Notes: generated by a model from the letters alone, not told the origin. DNA of 64,000 nucleotides from Streptococcus suis (GCF_002960445.1 NZ_POJD01000287.1:36880-100879); one strand, 5' to 3'. Positions 37,683-46,105 are shown, counted from the first letter of the stretch. Translations and numbers: made by a program.

Positions 37683-37931
37683 TCTTTTAGTTTGCTTTTA
37701 GTACTAGCTCTAAAGGTTTGGGGAACCTTTGGAGGTGGGAAATAGAGCGAACAAAGTTCGCATCAAAAGCTGCAGGTAGCTTCAATAGTCCAGCGGACTA
37801 TTAAAGCTTGGAAATCGCACTTACGATTGTAAGTAACATTCATAAGGTACGGCAAAGCGAGTTCTCTAATGATGAGATTATTTGAAGTTTCCTCACTCGC
37901 CGCAGTAATAAAAGATAAACTAAATGACGCT
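37683..37931. repeat. BOX/MITE-like repeat, copy 1 (long form)
   Basis: Terminal inverted repeats: left AGTTTGCTTTTAGTACTAG (37689-37707) and right AGTAATAAAAGATAAACT (37904-37921), whose complement reads AGTTTATCTTTTATTACT. Inside are a chain of small hairpins: AAAGGTT/AACCTTT, GCGAAC/GTTCGC, AATAGTCC/GGACTATT and ACTTAC/GTAAGT, and the module GGTACGGCAAAGCGAGTT shared with copy 2 at 42758-42861. It has no coding capacity and sits in the clpL leader. Confidence 0.7.
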
Positions 37932-37973
37932 AATAGGGTATAATCCTGTCTTTCATCCCAACCTCCTCAGAAG

Positions 37974-38039
37974 TTTGTCTTTTACTGACCAATAGGTTCA
38001 AGAGTAAGTCAAACCGTTCTCGTTTGACCTAAACTGACC
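37974..38039 (-). promoter_or_regulatory. two distal CtsR boxes of clpL
   Basis: Minus-strand GGTCAGTAAAAGACAAA (37974-37990, one extra mismatch) and GGTCAGTTTAGGTCAAA (38023-38039). Confidence 0.7.
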
Positions 38040-38082
38040 TTTTGGTTGAAGAATATGCAAGGCTTATTTACCTTACATTCAT

Positions 38083-38111
38083 ATTCTACACCATTGGTCA
38101 GTAAAAGTCAA
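38083..38111 (-). promoter_or_regulatory. clpL distal promoter
   Basis: Minus-strand TTGACT, 17 bases, TAGAAT. The -35 lies inside a CtsR box. It predicts a leader of about 460 bases to the clpL ATG. Confidence 0.72.
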
Positions 38112-38136
38112 TATTTTTGTTTGACCTTTTTTGACT
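38096..38136. promoter_or_regulatory. two CtsR boxes at the clpL promoter
   Basis: GGTCAGTAAAAGTCAAT on the plus strand (38096-38112) covers the -35. Minus-strand AGTCAAAAAAGGTCAAA (38120-38136) is a perfect match to the CtsR consensus. Confidence 0.82.
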
Positions 38137-38141
38137 TTTAT

Positions 38142-38169
38142 ACAAAAAAATCTACCTGACGGTAGATTT
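38142..38169 (-). terminator. terminator of the def-like gene
   Basis: Minus-strand AATCTACC-GTCA-GGTAGATT followed by T5 or more, directly after the stop. Confidence 0.82.
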
Positions 38170-38176
38170 GGTAGCA

Positions 38177-38587
38177 CTAGATGATAATCCCTTCCAAATG
38201 ATCCAGTTCATGCTGAACAATCTGGGCTTGGAAGTCTGTCAGCTTTAGGCTCTGCTTTATCCAAGAAGCATCAAAAAACTCCACTTCAATCTCCTGATAG
38301 CGTGTCGTCGGACGGCTACCTTCCAGCGACAGGCAACCCTCCTCAGTCTTATAAGGCTTGGCCTTGCTGATGAGGACGGGATTATACATGACCAGGTTGG
38401 TGAAGCCCATGTTGACGATGATAATCCGCTTTTTGACACCAATCATGTTGGCCGCCATGCCCACACAAGCGTGAGCATTGACTGCTAAAGTGTCCTGCAA
38501 ATCCTGACCGATCTGCACATCTAGCTGAGTCGCAGGCTCCGACTTCTGTTGCAGGAAGAAAATATCTTTCATAATAGGTTGAATCAT
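38177..38587 (-). CDS. peptide deformylase-like protein
   Basis: 136-residue member of the deformylase fold, which removes the formyl group from nascent proteins. Motif 2 EEGCLS (metal Cys) and motif 3 QHELDHLEG (HExxH, two metal His and catalytic Glu) are intact. Motif 1, normally GxGxAAxQ, reads CVGMAANM: the first Gly and, more importantly, the oxyanion-stabilising Gln are replaced. It is also short for a deformylase. It may be a second Def with weak or altered activity; the main def would lie elsewhere. AAGGAG precedes the ATG. Transcribed alone from a promoter fused to the merR terminator. Confidence 0.8.
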   Translation of the reverse strand: MIQPIMKDIFFLQQKSEPATQLDVQIGQDLQDTLAVNAHACVGMAANMIGVKKRIIIVNMGFTNLVMYNPVLISKAKPYKTEEGCLSLEGSRPTTRYQEIEVEFFDASWIKQSLKLTDFQAQIVQHELDHLEGIII

Positions 38588-38617
38588 GGGGTGTCTCCTT
38601 ATTTTCTAGCTTCATCT

Positions 38618-38654
38618 AGTATACCAAAAAAGCCTAGTTCTCACTAGACTTTCC
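38618..38654 (-). promoter_or_regulatory. merR terminator fused to def-like promoter
   Basis: Minus-strand stem CTAGT/ACTAG extended by imperfect pairs, then T6, then GGTATACT as extended -10 (-10 box at 38618-38623). Confidence 0.65.
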
Positions 38655-38658
38655 TTAT

Positions 38659-39387
38659 TTATTCTTGGCAATAAATCACAATTGCCTGACTAACAAAAGC
38701 TGCTGTGCCTGGTCCACCTGCTCGGTCAATATTGGCTGTAAATCGCTCGTCTTCAACATACATAGGACCTAGATTTTGTAAGATTTCCTTGGTGCAGGTG
38801 TAGAAATTTTTCGTGATATAGGCCTGCAAGTTGGCTACCTGAGCCTGCACATCAGGGTGACTGACTTCTAAGCTCTGCATTTTTCCAAAAGCTTCAAAAA
38901 TAGCCTGCATCTCTTGAGCAAACACCCGGTCTTTGCTAGCATCGTAGCGCTCTTCAAATTCGGCATAGACCGCTGTCTGTCCCCAACGTTCCTTTGCCTC
39001 CGCCTTGTAGGCCTCTAGTTGACTGCTATCAAATGCGTGAAAATCCATGACTTCTCCTCCTTTTTCTGTGAGCAATCTGGTGTGATTGATGATGCGGTCC
39101 AGCCGTTCCCTTTTGAGCTCTAAAAGGGCGACATGATCCCGCAAAACCTGCTGGCGATTGACTTCCTTCACGTCCAGAAGCTGCTCTATATCCTTGAGAG
39201 GAAAATCCAATTCACGAAACAATAGAATTTCTTGCAGACGAGCCAAATTCTCTTGATTATAGTAGCGATAACCATTTTCAGCCACAAATGCTGGTTTGAG
39301 CAAACCAATCTGGTCATAGTGGTGCAGGGTCCTCACCGTCAATCCTGTCAACTGACTGACCTGCTTAACTGTCCAATTTTCGTTCAT
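38659..39387 (-). CDS. MerR-family regulator with TipAS antibiotic-recognition domain
   Basis: 242-residue regulator. N-terminal MerR winged helix: WTVKQVSQLTGLTVRTLHHYDQIGLLKP, then GYRYYNQENLARLQEILLFRELDFPLKDIEQLLD, followed by a dimerisation coil (about 75-110). The C-terminal half (about 120-242) matches the TipAS/albicidin-binding helical domain (YDASKDRVFAQEMQAIFEAFG, LGPMYVEDERFTANIDRAGGPGTAAFVSQAI). Such proteins (TipA, Mta) sense hydrophobic or thiopeptide drugs and activate efflux genes. No transporter is adjacent, so the target is not visible. Confidence 0.9.
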   Translation of the reverse strand: MNENWTVKQVSQLTGLTVRTLHHYDQIGLLKPAFVAENGYRYYNQENLARLQEILLFRELDFPLKDIEQLLDVKEVNRQQVLRDHVALLELKRERLDRIINHTRLLTEKGGEVMDFHAFDSSQLEAYKAEAKERWGQTAVYAEFEERYDASKDRVFAQEMQAIFEAFGKMQSLEVSHPDVQAQVANLQAYITKNFYTCTKEILQNLGPMYVEDERFTANIDRAGGPGTAAFVSQAIVIYCQE

Positions 39388-39465
39388 CGAAATCTCCTCT
39401 CTATGATTAGTATAAGGGATAACGTAAGGTGAGGGTCAAGAATTTTATCAAAAAACTTTTACATC

Positions 39466-40554
39466 TCACTCCACCCTCACCGGCACACGCCCGTAGGTCT
39501 GCTCTGCTATTGCGTCAGCGCCCAATTGATAGACCACATCCGCCTGCTGGGTCAGACTGTCCCAGGGCTCTTTGCCGATCCGCGTCACCAAGTCCACCCG
39601 CTCCTTGACGGTCTTGAGATAGGCCTGGCCTCGATCTGAAAAGCCCAATACATGGACCGCTTCTGGCAAGGGACTTTCCACCGCATTAACCAAGATGTAG
39701 GTCAGCACCCGCCGCACCCGCGCCTTGGTGTAGCGCTTGGTCGCAACGGCATCCACTAACTCCTCCACGGTCGCTACGCTCCCAATGGCAGAGCGGATAC
39801 GACTGGCTAGTTCTTCGTTGACCTGAAAGACCTGACTGAGATCTGGGTGGGTCGCAATCTGGTAGCGGAGCAGAGGAAAATAGTTTCTCCAGCTTACCTT
39901 GGTCGCCTCTTCAAAGAGACTGGCAGACGGTAAAAAGTCACGCACCAAGTCCAGCTGGTCAGCACTCTTGCGGATAGCTGTCGCCGAGGCGTAGGACGTT
40001 TCCACCTCTTCCGAATGAAAACCAGCCCCCTGCCGTTGAACAGGGCTGAGCTGAATGCCAGTTCCAGCCACCGCCTTAGCATAAGCCAGAGCCAGAATAT
40101 GATTTGGCGTGTCACCTGTGAAGGTTAGACCCGCAAACTCCTGCCACATAGCCTGGGTCTTCTGTGGATAAGAGAGATGGTCAGGCAAGTTTTTCACAAA
40201 ATTTTCCATCTCTTCCGACTTATCCACATAGATGTCCGCAATTTTCTGGTAATCCAGCATTTCTTCCGTACCGAAAACCAGTTTTTCCACACCTAGCCTG
40301 TGTAAAATGCTGATTGCTCCCTTGGCGAAATGGTCAGCCGACTGGACAGACACCAAAAAGGGCATCTCGACAACAAGATCTGCCCCGTGTTCCAAAGCCA
40401 TCTGAGCCCGTGTCCACTTATCCACAATAGCTGGCTCACCCCGTTGCATGAAATTACCAGACATGACCACGATTTTCAACCCCTCAACCTGCTCCAGCAG
40501 GTATTTATGACCTGTATGGAAGGGATTGTATTCTGCTACGATGCCTGAAATCAT
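39466..40554 (-). CDS. tmcAL: tRNA(Met) cytidine acetate ligase TmcAL
   Basis: ATP-dependent ligase that forms N4-acetylcytidine at the wobble position of elongator tRNA-Met from acetate. The 362-residue protein has the nucleotidyltransferase signature [15 protein letters not shown] (HxGH) at the N-terminus, [19 protein letters not shown] and the [10 protein letters not shown] region later. The start at 40554 makes an ATGA overlap with the upstream methyltransferase gene, and AAGGCGG lies 7 bases before; the frame is open further upstream but those codons lie inside the neighbour. Last gene of the yqeG-to-tmcAL run. Confidence 0.92.
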   Translation of the reverse strand: MISGIVAEYNPFHTGHKYLLEQVEGLKIVVMSGNFMQRGEPAIVDKWTRAQMALEHGADLVVEMPFLVSVQSADHFAKGAISILHRLGVEKLVFGTEEMLDYQKIADIYVDKSEEMENFVKNLPDHLSYPQKTQAMWQEFAGLTFTGDTPNHILALAYAKAVAGTGIQLSPVQRQGAGFHSEEVETSYASATAIRKSADQLDLVRDFLPSASLFEEATKVSWRNYFPLLRYQIATHPDLSQVFQVNEELASRIRSAIGSVATVEELVDAVATKRYTKARVRRVLTYILVNAVESPLPEAVHVLGFSDRGQAYLKTVKERVDLVTRIGKEPWDSLTQQADVVYQLGADAIAEQTYGRVPVRVE

Positions 40555-41297
40555 GCCTTGACCGCCTTGAAAAACCACCGCTGGCTGGTTTCTGTCGGAG
40601 CTTGATTTTCAAAGTCCGCAAAGACTTCCACAGATACAAAACCAGCTTCTTTCAAACATTCCACATAGGTTTCAATCGGATAGGTCCGCTCTTCATGAAC
40701 TTCATCCCGACGGATAAACCGCTCCTCTTGACTGTCCTCATCTTTGACAAAGAAGGTCAATTCGTGAACGATAGAATGCTCATGCTCCCCCTCGTAAGTA
40801 TCCCAGACAAAGGCAAAATCCTCGTAGTTTTCATGGTAGCTATAGCCTGCAAATACTTCCTCCATTTGATAAATGGAGTGGACGTCAAAAAGGAAAGTAC
40901 CACCTTGATTGAGAACAGAGTGAACTCCTTCAAAGACCCGCAAAACAGCTTCTTGGTCCGACATATAGCACAGACTATCCGAGTAACAGGTCACCGCATC
41001 GAACTCTCCAACACCTTCCAGAGCCATCATATCTGCTTGGGCCAACTCCATCATGACACCCGCAGCTTCTGCTTTTTTCTGGGCCAATTCCAACATTTCA
41101 TAGGACAGGTCAAGCCCTGTCACCTCATAACCCTTTTGAGCAAACCGTACAGCCTGAATCCCTGTCCCACAGGCCAATTCTAAAATCGTCTTGGTGTCTT
41201 GTGGCAAGTTCCGCAAGCTAAAATCTGTCCATTTATCATACAAGCTGTCATCCATGATTTCATCATAGACCGCCGCAAAGGTTTCATAAGTTGCCAT
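40551..41297 (-). CDS. class I SAM-dependent methyltransferase
   Basis: 248-residue methyltransferase with the full Rossmann motif set: [16 protein letters not shown] (SAM binding), [14 protein letters not shown], and [14 protein letters not shown]. It resembles the YqeM family found between yqeK/rsfS and tmcAL in Firmicutes; the substrate is unknown. GAAAGG lies 6 bases before the ATG at 41297. It overlaps tmcAL by 4 bases (ATGA), so the two are translationally coupled. Confidence 0.87.
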   Translation of the reverse strand: MATYETFAAVYDEIMDDSLYDKWTDFSLRNLPQDTKTILELACGTGIQAVRFAQKGYEVTGLDLSYEMLELAQKKAEAAGVMMELAQADMMALEGVGEFDAVTCYSDSLCYMSDQEAVLRVFEGVHSVLNQGGTFLFDVHSIYQMEEVFAGYSYHENYEDFAFVWDTYEGEHEHSIVHELTFFVKDEDSQEERFIRRDEVHEERTYPIETYVECLKEAGFVSVEVFADFENQAPTETSQRWFFKAVKA

Positions 41298-41311
41298 ATT
41301 TTTCCTTTCAT

Positions 41312-41334
41312 AAAAAGCAGCCAATCGACTGCTT
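41312..41334 (-). terminator. hairpin between rsfS and the methyltransferase
   Basis: Minus-strand AAGCAG...CTGCTT with an 8-base loop and T5, ending just before the methyltransferase ribosome-binding site. Confidence 0.7.
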
Positions 41335-41386
41335 CATTAACTCACACTGTGTTCAAGAAGTCTATCACTTCTAATTACATAATAAT

Positions 41387-41433
41387 GAACTCTCTTTGGT
41401 CACTTTCGAGTTGTTTGGTGACCAGTCGAGTTC
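41387..41433. repeat. nested inverted repeat
   Basis: GAACTC (41387) pairs with GAGTTC (41428-41433), and inside it GGTCAC (41398) pairs with GTGACC (41418-41423). ACCAGTCGAGTTC also occurs near 17694-17706. Confidence 0.55.
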
Positions 41434-41445
41434 TCTCCACTCTCA

Positions 41446-41805
41446 CTATTCCACTTCTAAAAAGTCTGCGACTTCCAGGAAGCTACCTTCGTGCCATAAT
41501 TTTTCAAGGTTATAGAGGTCACGCATTTCTTCTGAGAAGATATGAACGACTACGCCTCCAAGGTCCAAAAGGACCCAGCCACCGTTACTATCGCCTTCTA
41601 CACGGCTACCCTTGATCCCAACTTCCGCTACCTTTTCACGGATGTTTTCCGCAATAGCCTCCAACTGGCGACTGTTCATGGAGCTGGCAATCACAAAGTA
41701 GTCTGTCAGGCTGGTCACGCCTTGAACATCAATTACAACAAGGTCCTCAGCTCGCTTGTCATCAGCAGCCTGGACCACAACTTTTACTAAATCTAGTTCT
41801 TTCAT
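41446..41805 (-). CDS. rsfS: ribosome silencing factor RsfS
   Basis: Binds ribosomal protein uL14 and blocks subunit joining when nutrients are short. The 119-residue protein has the RsfS family core [33 protein letters not shown] and [29 protein letters not shown]. Length is standard. It is 1 base downstream of the cysteine hydrolase gene on the same strand. Confidence 0.96.
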   Translation of the reverse strand: MKELDLVKVVVQAADDKRAEDLVVIDVQGVTSLTDYFVIASSMNSRQLEAIAENIREKVAEVGIKGSRVEGDSNGGWVLLDLGGVVVHIFSEEMRDLYNLEKLWHEGSFLEVADFLEVE

Positions 41806-41806
41806 C

Positions 41807-42316
41807 TTATCCTCTAATTATATTTTCTAATGTATCCACCTGGGCAAAATTCCATGACCAGATGTTTTGGTAGTGGTCAATCAAGTCTTTGGCATCCAAT
41901 TTGCCTGAATAACCTGTCGTCGTTCCGTCCTGAATCGCAGCTACCTTGTAACCTAGTTCAAAGGCCACTTTAATCGTCGTGTCAATGCAAAAATTGGTCG
42001 CCATACCCATGATGATGAGCTGCTCCATTCCCTTTTCCTGCAAATAAGCATGAAGCCCCGTTTCCTTGAAGGCACTGTTAAAGGTCTTATCGAAAATCTT
42101 CTCACTAGCTAAGGGTGCAACAATTGAGTGAATTTCCCAGTCGGCAGTCCCCTTGACCAATTCCTGGTCATGATGGCGGACATGGATGACTTCTAGCCCC
42201 GCTTGACGAGCGTTTGTGAGGCTATCTTGCCAGAGGGCTAATCGCTCTTCAATGGCATAAGGTTTTTCCTCCACTAGAAGGTTCTGAATGTCAATGACTA
42301 ACAATGCAGATTTCAT
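41807..42316 (-). CDS. isochorismatase-like cysteine hydrolase
   Basis: 169-residue hydrolase of the isochorismatase/nicotinamidase fold. The triad is visible: Asp in [12 protein letters not shown] (residue 9), Lys in the KTFNSAF segment, and Cys in [16 protein letters not shown]. The substrate is unknown; it is distinct from the pncA at 55860. It overlaps the GNAT gene stop by 4 bases and precedes rsfS by 1 base, so it is co-expressed with both. Confidence 0.85.
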   Translation of the reverse strand: MKSALLVIDIQNLLVEEKPYAIEERLALWQDSLTNARQAGLEVIHVRHHDQELVKGTADWEIHSIVAPLASEKIFDKTFNSAFKETGLHAYLQEKGMEQLIIMGMATNFCIDTTIKVAFELGYKVAAIQDGTTTGYSGKLDAKDLIDHYQNIWSWNFAQVDTLENIIRG

Positions 42317-42765
42317 AGCTTAACACCAGGCGTTTCCAAACGGAAGACCAATTCCCTTTCTTCTTCACTATCCAAGACAAAATCATTTTTCTCCAAGAGA
42401 TGAGCCATCTTCTGATTGCCCTTAACATAAGCTGCAATCAAATGGTCGCAGACAGGATGTGATTGAGCCATTGCTATTACAACCTCCAAAGCAGCTTGAC
42501 CATAGCCCCTTCCTTGAAACTCTTGGCCAATCATAAACCGCCAGAGCATATACTGCTGGATGTCCTCATCAATGTCAATCAAGGCAAAACCGACCACCTG
42601 TTCATCTGCCCAGATGGCATAGGGGAAAACATCCCCATTTTCTCTGTAAAGCCAAGCGTCAGCGAGTGAACGCACGTTGGGAGCCACGAAGCCCTTGTCC
42701 TCCTCGGCTACTGTCAAGTCCAAGACTGCTTGATAGGAGCGTTCATCAAGATATTTTATAGTCAT
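42313..42765 (-). CDS. GNAT-family acetyltransferase
   Basis: 150-residue Gcn5-related N-acetyltransferase. The acetyl-CoA site is FMIGQEFQGRGYGQAALEVVI (Q/RxxGxG/A) and the C-terminal NDFVLDSEEERELVFRL is typical. Substrate unknown; the low-complexity upstream codons are rejected because the fold starts at MTIKYLDERS. The ATG at 42765 lies inside the terminal inverted repeat of the element at 42758-42861, and no good Shine-Dalgarno is visible, so translation may be weak. Confidence 0.82.
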   Translation of the reverse strand: MTIKYLDERSYQAVLDLTVAEEDKGFVAPNVRSLADAWLYRENGDVFPYAIWADEQVVGFALIDIDEDIQQYMLWRFMIGQEFQGRGYGQAALEVVIAMAQSHPVCDHLIAAYVKGNQKMAHLLEKNDFVLDSEEERELVFRLETPGVKL

Positions 42766-42861
42766 TAGTTTACTTTTAGTACTAGGCAACGAGCTGCAGG
42801 CTGTACTGGAGTACGGCAAAGCGAGTTAACGAAGTAATAAAAGAAAAACTAAATGACTATA
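42758..42861. repeat. BOX/MITE-like repeat, copy 2 (short form)
   Basis: Left end TAGTCATTAGTTTACTTTTA followed by GTACTAG (42759-42785); right end AGTAATAAAAGAAAAACT followed by AAATGACTATA (42833-42861). The two ends are inverted relative to each other over about 28 bases. The core GTACGGCAAAGCGAGTT is shared with copy 1. It fills the yqeK-GNAT gap and includes the GNAT start codon. Confidence 0.75.
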
Positions 42862-42873
42862 ATGCAATCATCC

Positions 42874-43461
42874 CTACTCCTTCAACCAAGCAACATAGCC
42901 ATTATAGGTTTCCAAGGTTTGTGGATAAATGGAAATTCCCTTCTTGGCTAAGTAAGAAATGGTTTGGGCAGTTTCATAGGCTACTGCCTTGTCCAAGGAC
43001 TCTTTTGCGATACGACGCGCCTCGTCCACCCCAGGAAAATCCCGATTGGGTTCTATGTAGTCCGCCACATAGAGAACCTTGTCCAGCAAGGTCATCTGCC
43101 CCGCCCCAACGGTGTGTCGTTGAATGGCTTGGAAAATTTCCCCATCTTCCAAACCAAAATCTTCTGCGATTTTATAGGCGCCAACCACACCGTGCCAGAT
43201 GTTATTATCCCAGTTGAGCAGGTCCTTGTCCAAATCATACTTGGCAATCAAGTCCAAAAAAACTTGGTCTTCCACTTCCTTAGCATAGTCATGCAAGAGT
43301 GCTGCTAGACTGGCTTTTTTCGGATCACAGCCATATTGGTCTGCCAAGGCAAGCGCCGCCTGCTCCACACCCAAGACATGTTGGAAGCGCGCTGGCTTCA
43401 TGGCTACACGGATTTTTTCCAAAAGAGCCTGACGGTCAAAGGTCAAATCTGCTGCAATCAT
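42874..43461 (-). CDS. yqeK: HD-domain symmetrical Ap4A hydrolase (YqeK family)
   Basis: Metal-dependent HD hydrolase; YqeK proteins split diadenosine tetraphosphate symmetrically. The 195-residue protein has [15 protein letters not shown], the HD motif [27 protein letters not shown] and AIQRHTVG, all iron/metal ligands of the family. It overlaps nadD by 4 bases (ATGA), a conserved pairing in Firmicutes. Confidence 0.94.
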   Translation of the reverse strand: MIAADLTFDRQALLEKIRVAMKPARFQHVLGVEQAALALADQYGCDPKKASLAALLHDYAKEVEDQVFLDLIAKYDLDKDLLNWDNNIWHGVVGAYKIAEDFGLEDGEIFQAIQRHTVGAGQMTLLDKVLYVADYIEPNRDFPGVDEARRIAKESLDKAVAYETAQTISYLAKKGISIYPQTLETYNGYVAWLKE

Positions 43462-44090
43462 TGGTAAAGTCCCTTTTCTTCGATATAGTCCAGAACTTCA
43501 TGAGGCACCATAAAATTCGGCACCCGTCCTTGCTTGATAAAGCTCCGCACCATGCTGGAGGAAATGTCCATCAAGGGCACATCTACCCAGATAACAGGAT
43601 AGGAAGTCCCTGCCTTGTAACGAGGACGCTGGACACCAACAAACTGCACCAACTGGACCAATTCATCAATCCTGTGCCATTTTGGCAAGTAGTCTACCAT
43701 ATCTGCACCGATGATGAAATAATAATCCGTATCAGGATTTTTTTCCTTCAGCAATTTCATGGTGTCGTAGGTATAGCTGACACCTCGGCGTTCCAGTTCA
43801 ATGGTTTCAATCCCCAAGCCCTCAATCCCTGCAATAGCCATCTTGAGCATGGAATAGCGATGGTACTCATCAATGGTTTCTTTTGTATCCACATGCGGCG
43901 GAAGAAATTCTGGCATGAGCAAGACTTCATCCAGCTTCAACTGTTGACGGACCTGGTCTGCCACAATCAAATGAGCATTGTGGACAGGGTTAAAATTCCC
44001 ACCCAGAATCCCCACTTGTTTGCGATTGGTTTCTTTCTTTTCAACCTCTAATTCAACCTTGGTAAAGGGTGTTAAGAGTTCAATAGCCAT
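43458..44090 (-). CDS. nadD: nicotinate-nucleotide adenylyltransferase
   Basis: Makes deamido-NAD from nicotinate mononucleotide and ATP in NAD synthesis. The 210-residue protein has [21 protein letters not shown] (HxGH-type nucleotidyltransferase) and [10 protein letters not shown]. The first 26 residues precede the usual family start, as is common in streptococci. Part of the yqeG-yqeH-yhbY-nadD-yqeK cluster. pncA, which supplies nicotinate, is also in this window. Confidence 0.96.
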   Translation of the reverse strand: MAIELLTPFTKVELEVEKKETNRKQVGILGGNFNPVHNAHLIVADQVRQQLKLDEVLLMPEFLPPHVDTKETIDEYHRYSMLKMAIAGIEGLGIETIELERRGVSYTYDTMKLLKEKNPDTDYYFIIGADMVDYLPKWHRIDELVQLVQFVGVQRPRYKAGTSYPVIWVDVPLMDISSSMVRSFIKQGRVPNFMVPHEVLDYIEEKGLYQ

Positions 44091-44102
44091 AGGCTCTCCT
44101 TC

Positions 44103-44414
44103 TTAGATTTCTTTGACCTGTTTGGAAATTTTACGGTTCTCTTTCTTGCTAGATTGTTTGAATAAAATCAAGATGCGGCCGATTTTTTGAACCGTGTCCA
44201 CACCGATTTCTTCTTCCAAGATTTCTGCTACTTCGTGGATGTTTTCATCCGTATTTTGTAGCAAGGTCACCTTGATCAATTCACGCGCATCTAGCGCCTG
44301 ACGAACACTGGTTTTAATCTGGTCATTTAGACCATTTTTCCCAATCTGAATGATGGGTTTAAGACTGTGTGCCTGACTGTTCAAAAAGGCACGTTGTTTT
44401 GAAGTTAATGACAT
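44103..44414 (-). CDS. yhbY: YhbY family ribosome assembly RNA-binding protein
   Basis: 103-residue CRM-domain protein that binds pre-50S subunits. It has LTSKQRAFLNSQAHSLKPIIQIGKNGLND, ARELIKVTLLQN and the GRILILFKQS C-terminal strand. It lies 12 bases upstream of nadD, with the ribosomal GTPase yqeH ahead, fitting a role in ribosome maturation. Confidence 0.94.
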   Translation of the reverse strand: MSLTSKQRAFLNSQAHSLKPIIQIGKNGLNDQIKTSVRQALDARELIKVTLLQNTDENIHEVAEILEEEIGVDTVQKIGRILILFKQSSKKENRKISKQVKEI

Positions 44415-44470
44415 CTATTTTTCCTATGTTTCTATATTTATTGGCTAACAAATGTAACCAGTACGCACAT

Positions 44471-45577
44471 CTAGATAATCGCCTTGCGAATGACCACATC
44501 CACACCCTTTGGTGCCCAGGCAGCAATCTTGGCCTTTTCATTGACACGAATCCAACCAAGTCCTGAGAAGACCACATCCGTCTTTTCGGTGATGGTAAAT
44601 TCATGGCGGACCAATTCAGGAAATTCTTTCAATTCCTTACTGGTTGGCGGCACTAAAAGCGAGCCCGCATGTTTCTGGTAAAATTCACTAGCTCCCTGTA
44701 ACTTGGTGCGGTGGAGCTGGAGCTCATTGTCAAAGAAAGCCGTAAAGCCTTGGCGTTCACCAGCCACAAAGTCAAATCGTCCCAGACCAGCCAAGAACAA
44801 GGTTTGTTCTGGATTGAGCTGGTAGGTCTTTGGCTTGATTTCCTTGCGCGGGCTGATGTACTTGAGGTTTTTAGCCGTCAAATAATGGGCCATCTGGTGA
44901 CGATGGATAATTCCTGGCGTGTCATAGATGTAGGAACCATCATCCAGAGGAATTTCAATCTTATCTAGCGTCGTTCCAGGGAAACGTGAAGTCGTAATGA
45001 CATCCTTGTCCCCTGTGATTTCTTGGATAATAGCATTGATCAAGGTTGATTTGCCGACGTTGGTCACGCCGACCACATAGACATCCCGTCCCTTGCGGTG
45101 CTGTTCAATCTTCTCAATCAAATCTTTGATGGCCTGCTTGTTTTGGGCTGAAGTCAAGACCACATCAACTGGTCGCATGCCGATTTCATGTGCCCGCTCG
45201 GTCAACCACTGAGTGACCTTGCCTGTCTTGACAGACTTGGGTAAAATGTCCTGCTTGTTGCCGACCAACAACACATCATTTCCTGAAATAAAGCGAGGCA
45301 AGCCTGGAATGACCGAACCATTGAAGTCAAAAATATCAATGACATTGACCACCAAGGCATCGCTTTCTCCTACGCTATGGAGGAGTTTCAAGAAGTCATC
45401 ATCTGAGATATTGACATCTGAAATCTCATTGTAATGGCGTAAACGGAAACAACGTTGGCAGTAGAGTTGCCCGGTTTCCAGGCCTTTTTCTAGGGCTGAT
45501 TGAGGTGTAAATCCAGCGACAGCCTTGTCTAGCGTCTGAATCTGGGCACCACAGCCGATACAAAATAATTCTTCCAC
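44471..45577 (-). CDS. yqeH: ribosome biogenesis GTPase YqeH
   Basis: Circularly permuted GTPase needed for 30S assembly. The 368-residue protein starts with a zinc finger (CIGCGAQIQ...CQRCFRLRHY). The G motifs run in permuted order: NKQD (G4) at about residue 110, then GVTNVGKSTLINA (G1) near 170 and DTPGI (G3) near 220. The C-terminal domain contains VVFSGLGWIRV. It starts immediately after the yqeG stop. Confidence 0.96.
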   Translation of the reverse strand: MEELFCIGCGAQIQTLDKAVAGFTPQSALEKGLETGQLYCQRCFRLRHYNEISDVNISDDDFLKLLHSVGESDALVVNVIDIFDFNGSVIPGLPRFISGNDVLLVGNKQDILPKSVKTGKVTQWLTERAHEIGMRPVDVVLTSAQNKQAIKDLIEKIEQHRKGRDVYVVGVTNVGKSTLINAIIQEITGDKDVITTSRFPGTTLDKIEIPLDDGSYIYDTPGIIHRHQMAHYLTAKNLKYISPRKEIKPKTYQLNPEQTLFLAGLGRFDFVAGERQGFTAFFDNELQLHRTKLQGASEFYQKHAGSLLVPPTSKELKEFPELVRHEFTITEKTDVVFSGLGWIRVNEKAKIAAWAPKGVDVVIRKAII

Positions 45578-46105
45578 TTACATCTCCCTCTTGTAATCTA
45601 TCGCCCCATACTTAGCGATGATTTTTTTCATGGTCCGCCGCTCACGCCAACGGTTAATCTGCGTATTGATAGAGTCCGTCTGAATCAAGGGTTTGACCAG
45701 TACAGACTTGAGCCCAGCTCGCTTAGCAGCCCGAATGTCTGTCATCAACTGATCCCCAATCATGACCACTTCATGCGGTTGAACATCGAAGCGTTTTAAG
45801 GCACGGTTAATCCCAAAGGTGAACGGCTTGAGTGCGAAGGCTTCAAATTCAATCCCAAAAGGAGCTACTGCTCGCTTGACCCGCTCGTATTTGTTGTTGG
45901 AAACCACCACAACGGGAATGCCTGCGGCCTGTAAATCCTGTAACCACTGGCGCATCTCTGGCGTACCATCGGGATTATTCCAAGCAATTAAGGTATTGTC
46001 CAAATCGACAAAGACCACCTTGATACCCTGTTTTTTCAAACTGTCAACTGTCACATCATAGGCCTTTTCCAAGGCAAAATCTGGCATATAATTTTCTAAC
46101 GTCAC
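45578..46105 (-). CDS. yqeG: YqeG family HAD-type phosphatase
   Basis: HAD IIIA hydrolase, about 175 residues. The catalytic motif VVFVDLDNTLIAWNNPDGTPE gives DxDxT, followed by VVVSNNK (motif II) and PHEVVMIGDQLMTDI (motif IV). The GTG at 46105 has GGAG six bases upstream and gives the family length; a TTG 12 bases earlier overlaps that site. First gene of the yqeG-yqeH-yhbY-nadD-yqeK run. An extended -10 TGGTATAAT lies upstream near 46139. Confidence 0.92.
   Translation of the reverse strand: MTLENYMPDFALEKAYDVTVDSLKKQGIKVVFVDLDNTLIAWNNPDGTPEMRQWLQDLQAAGIPVVVVSNNKYERVKRAVAPFGIEFEAFALKPFTFGINRALKRFDVQPHEVVMIGDQLMTDIRAAKRAGLKSVLVKPLIQTDSINTQINRWRERRTMKKIIAKYGAIDYKREM

Noticed and set aside
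37683..37931. Small peptide genes inside the long clpL leader.
   Set aside because: No frame with start and Shine-Dalgarno is convincing; hairpins and terminal repeats explain the segment better.
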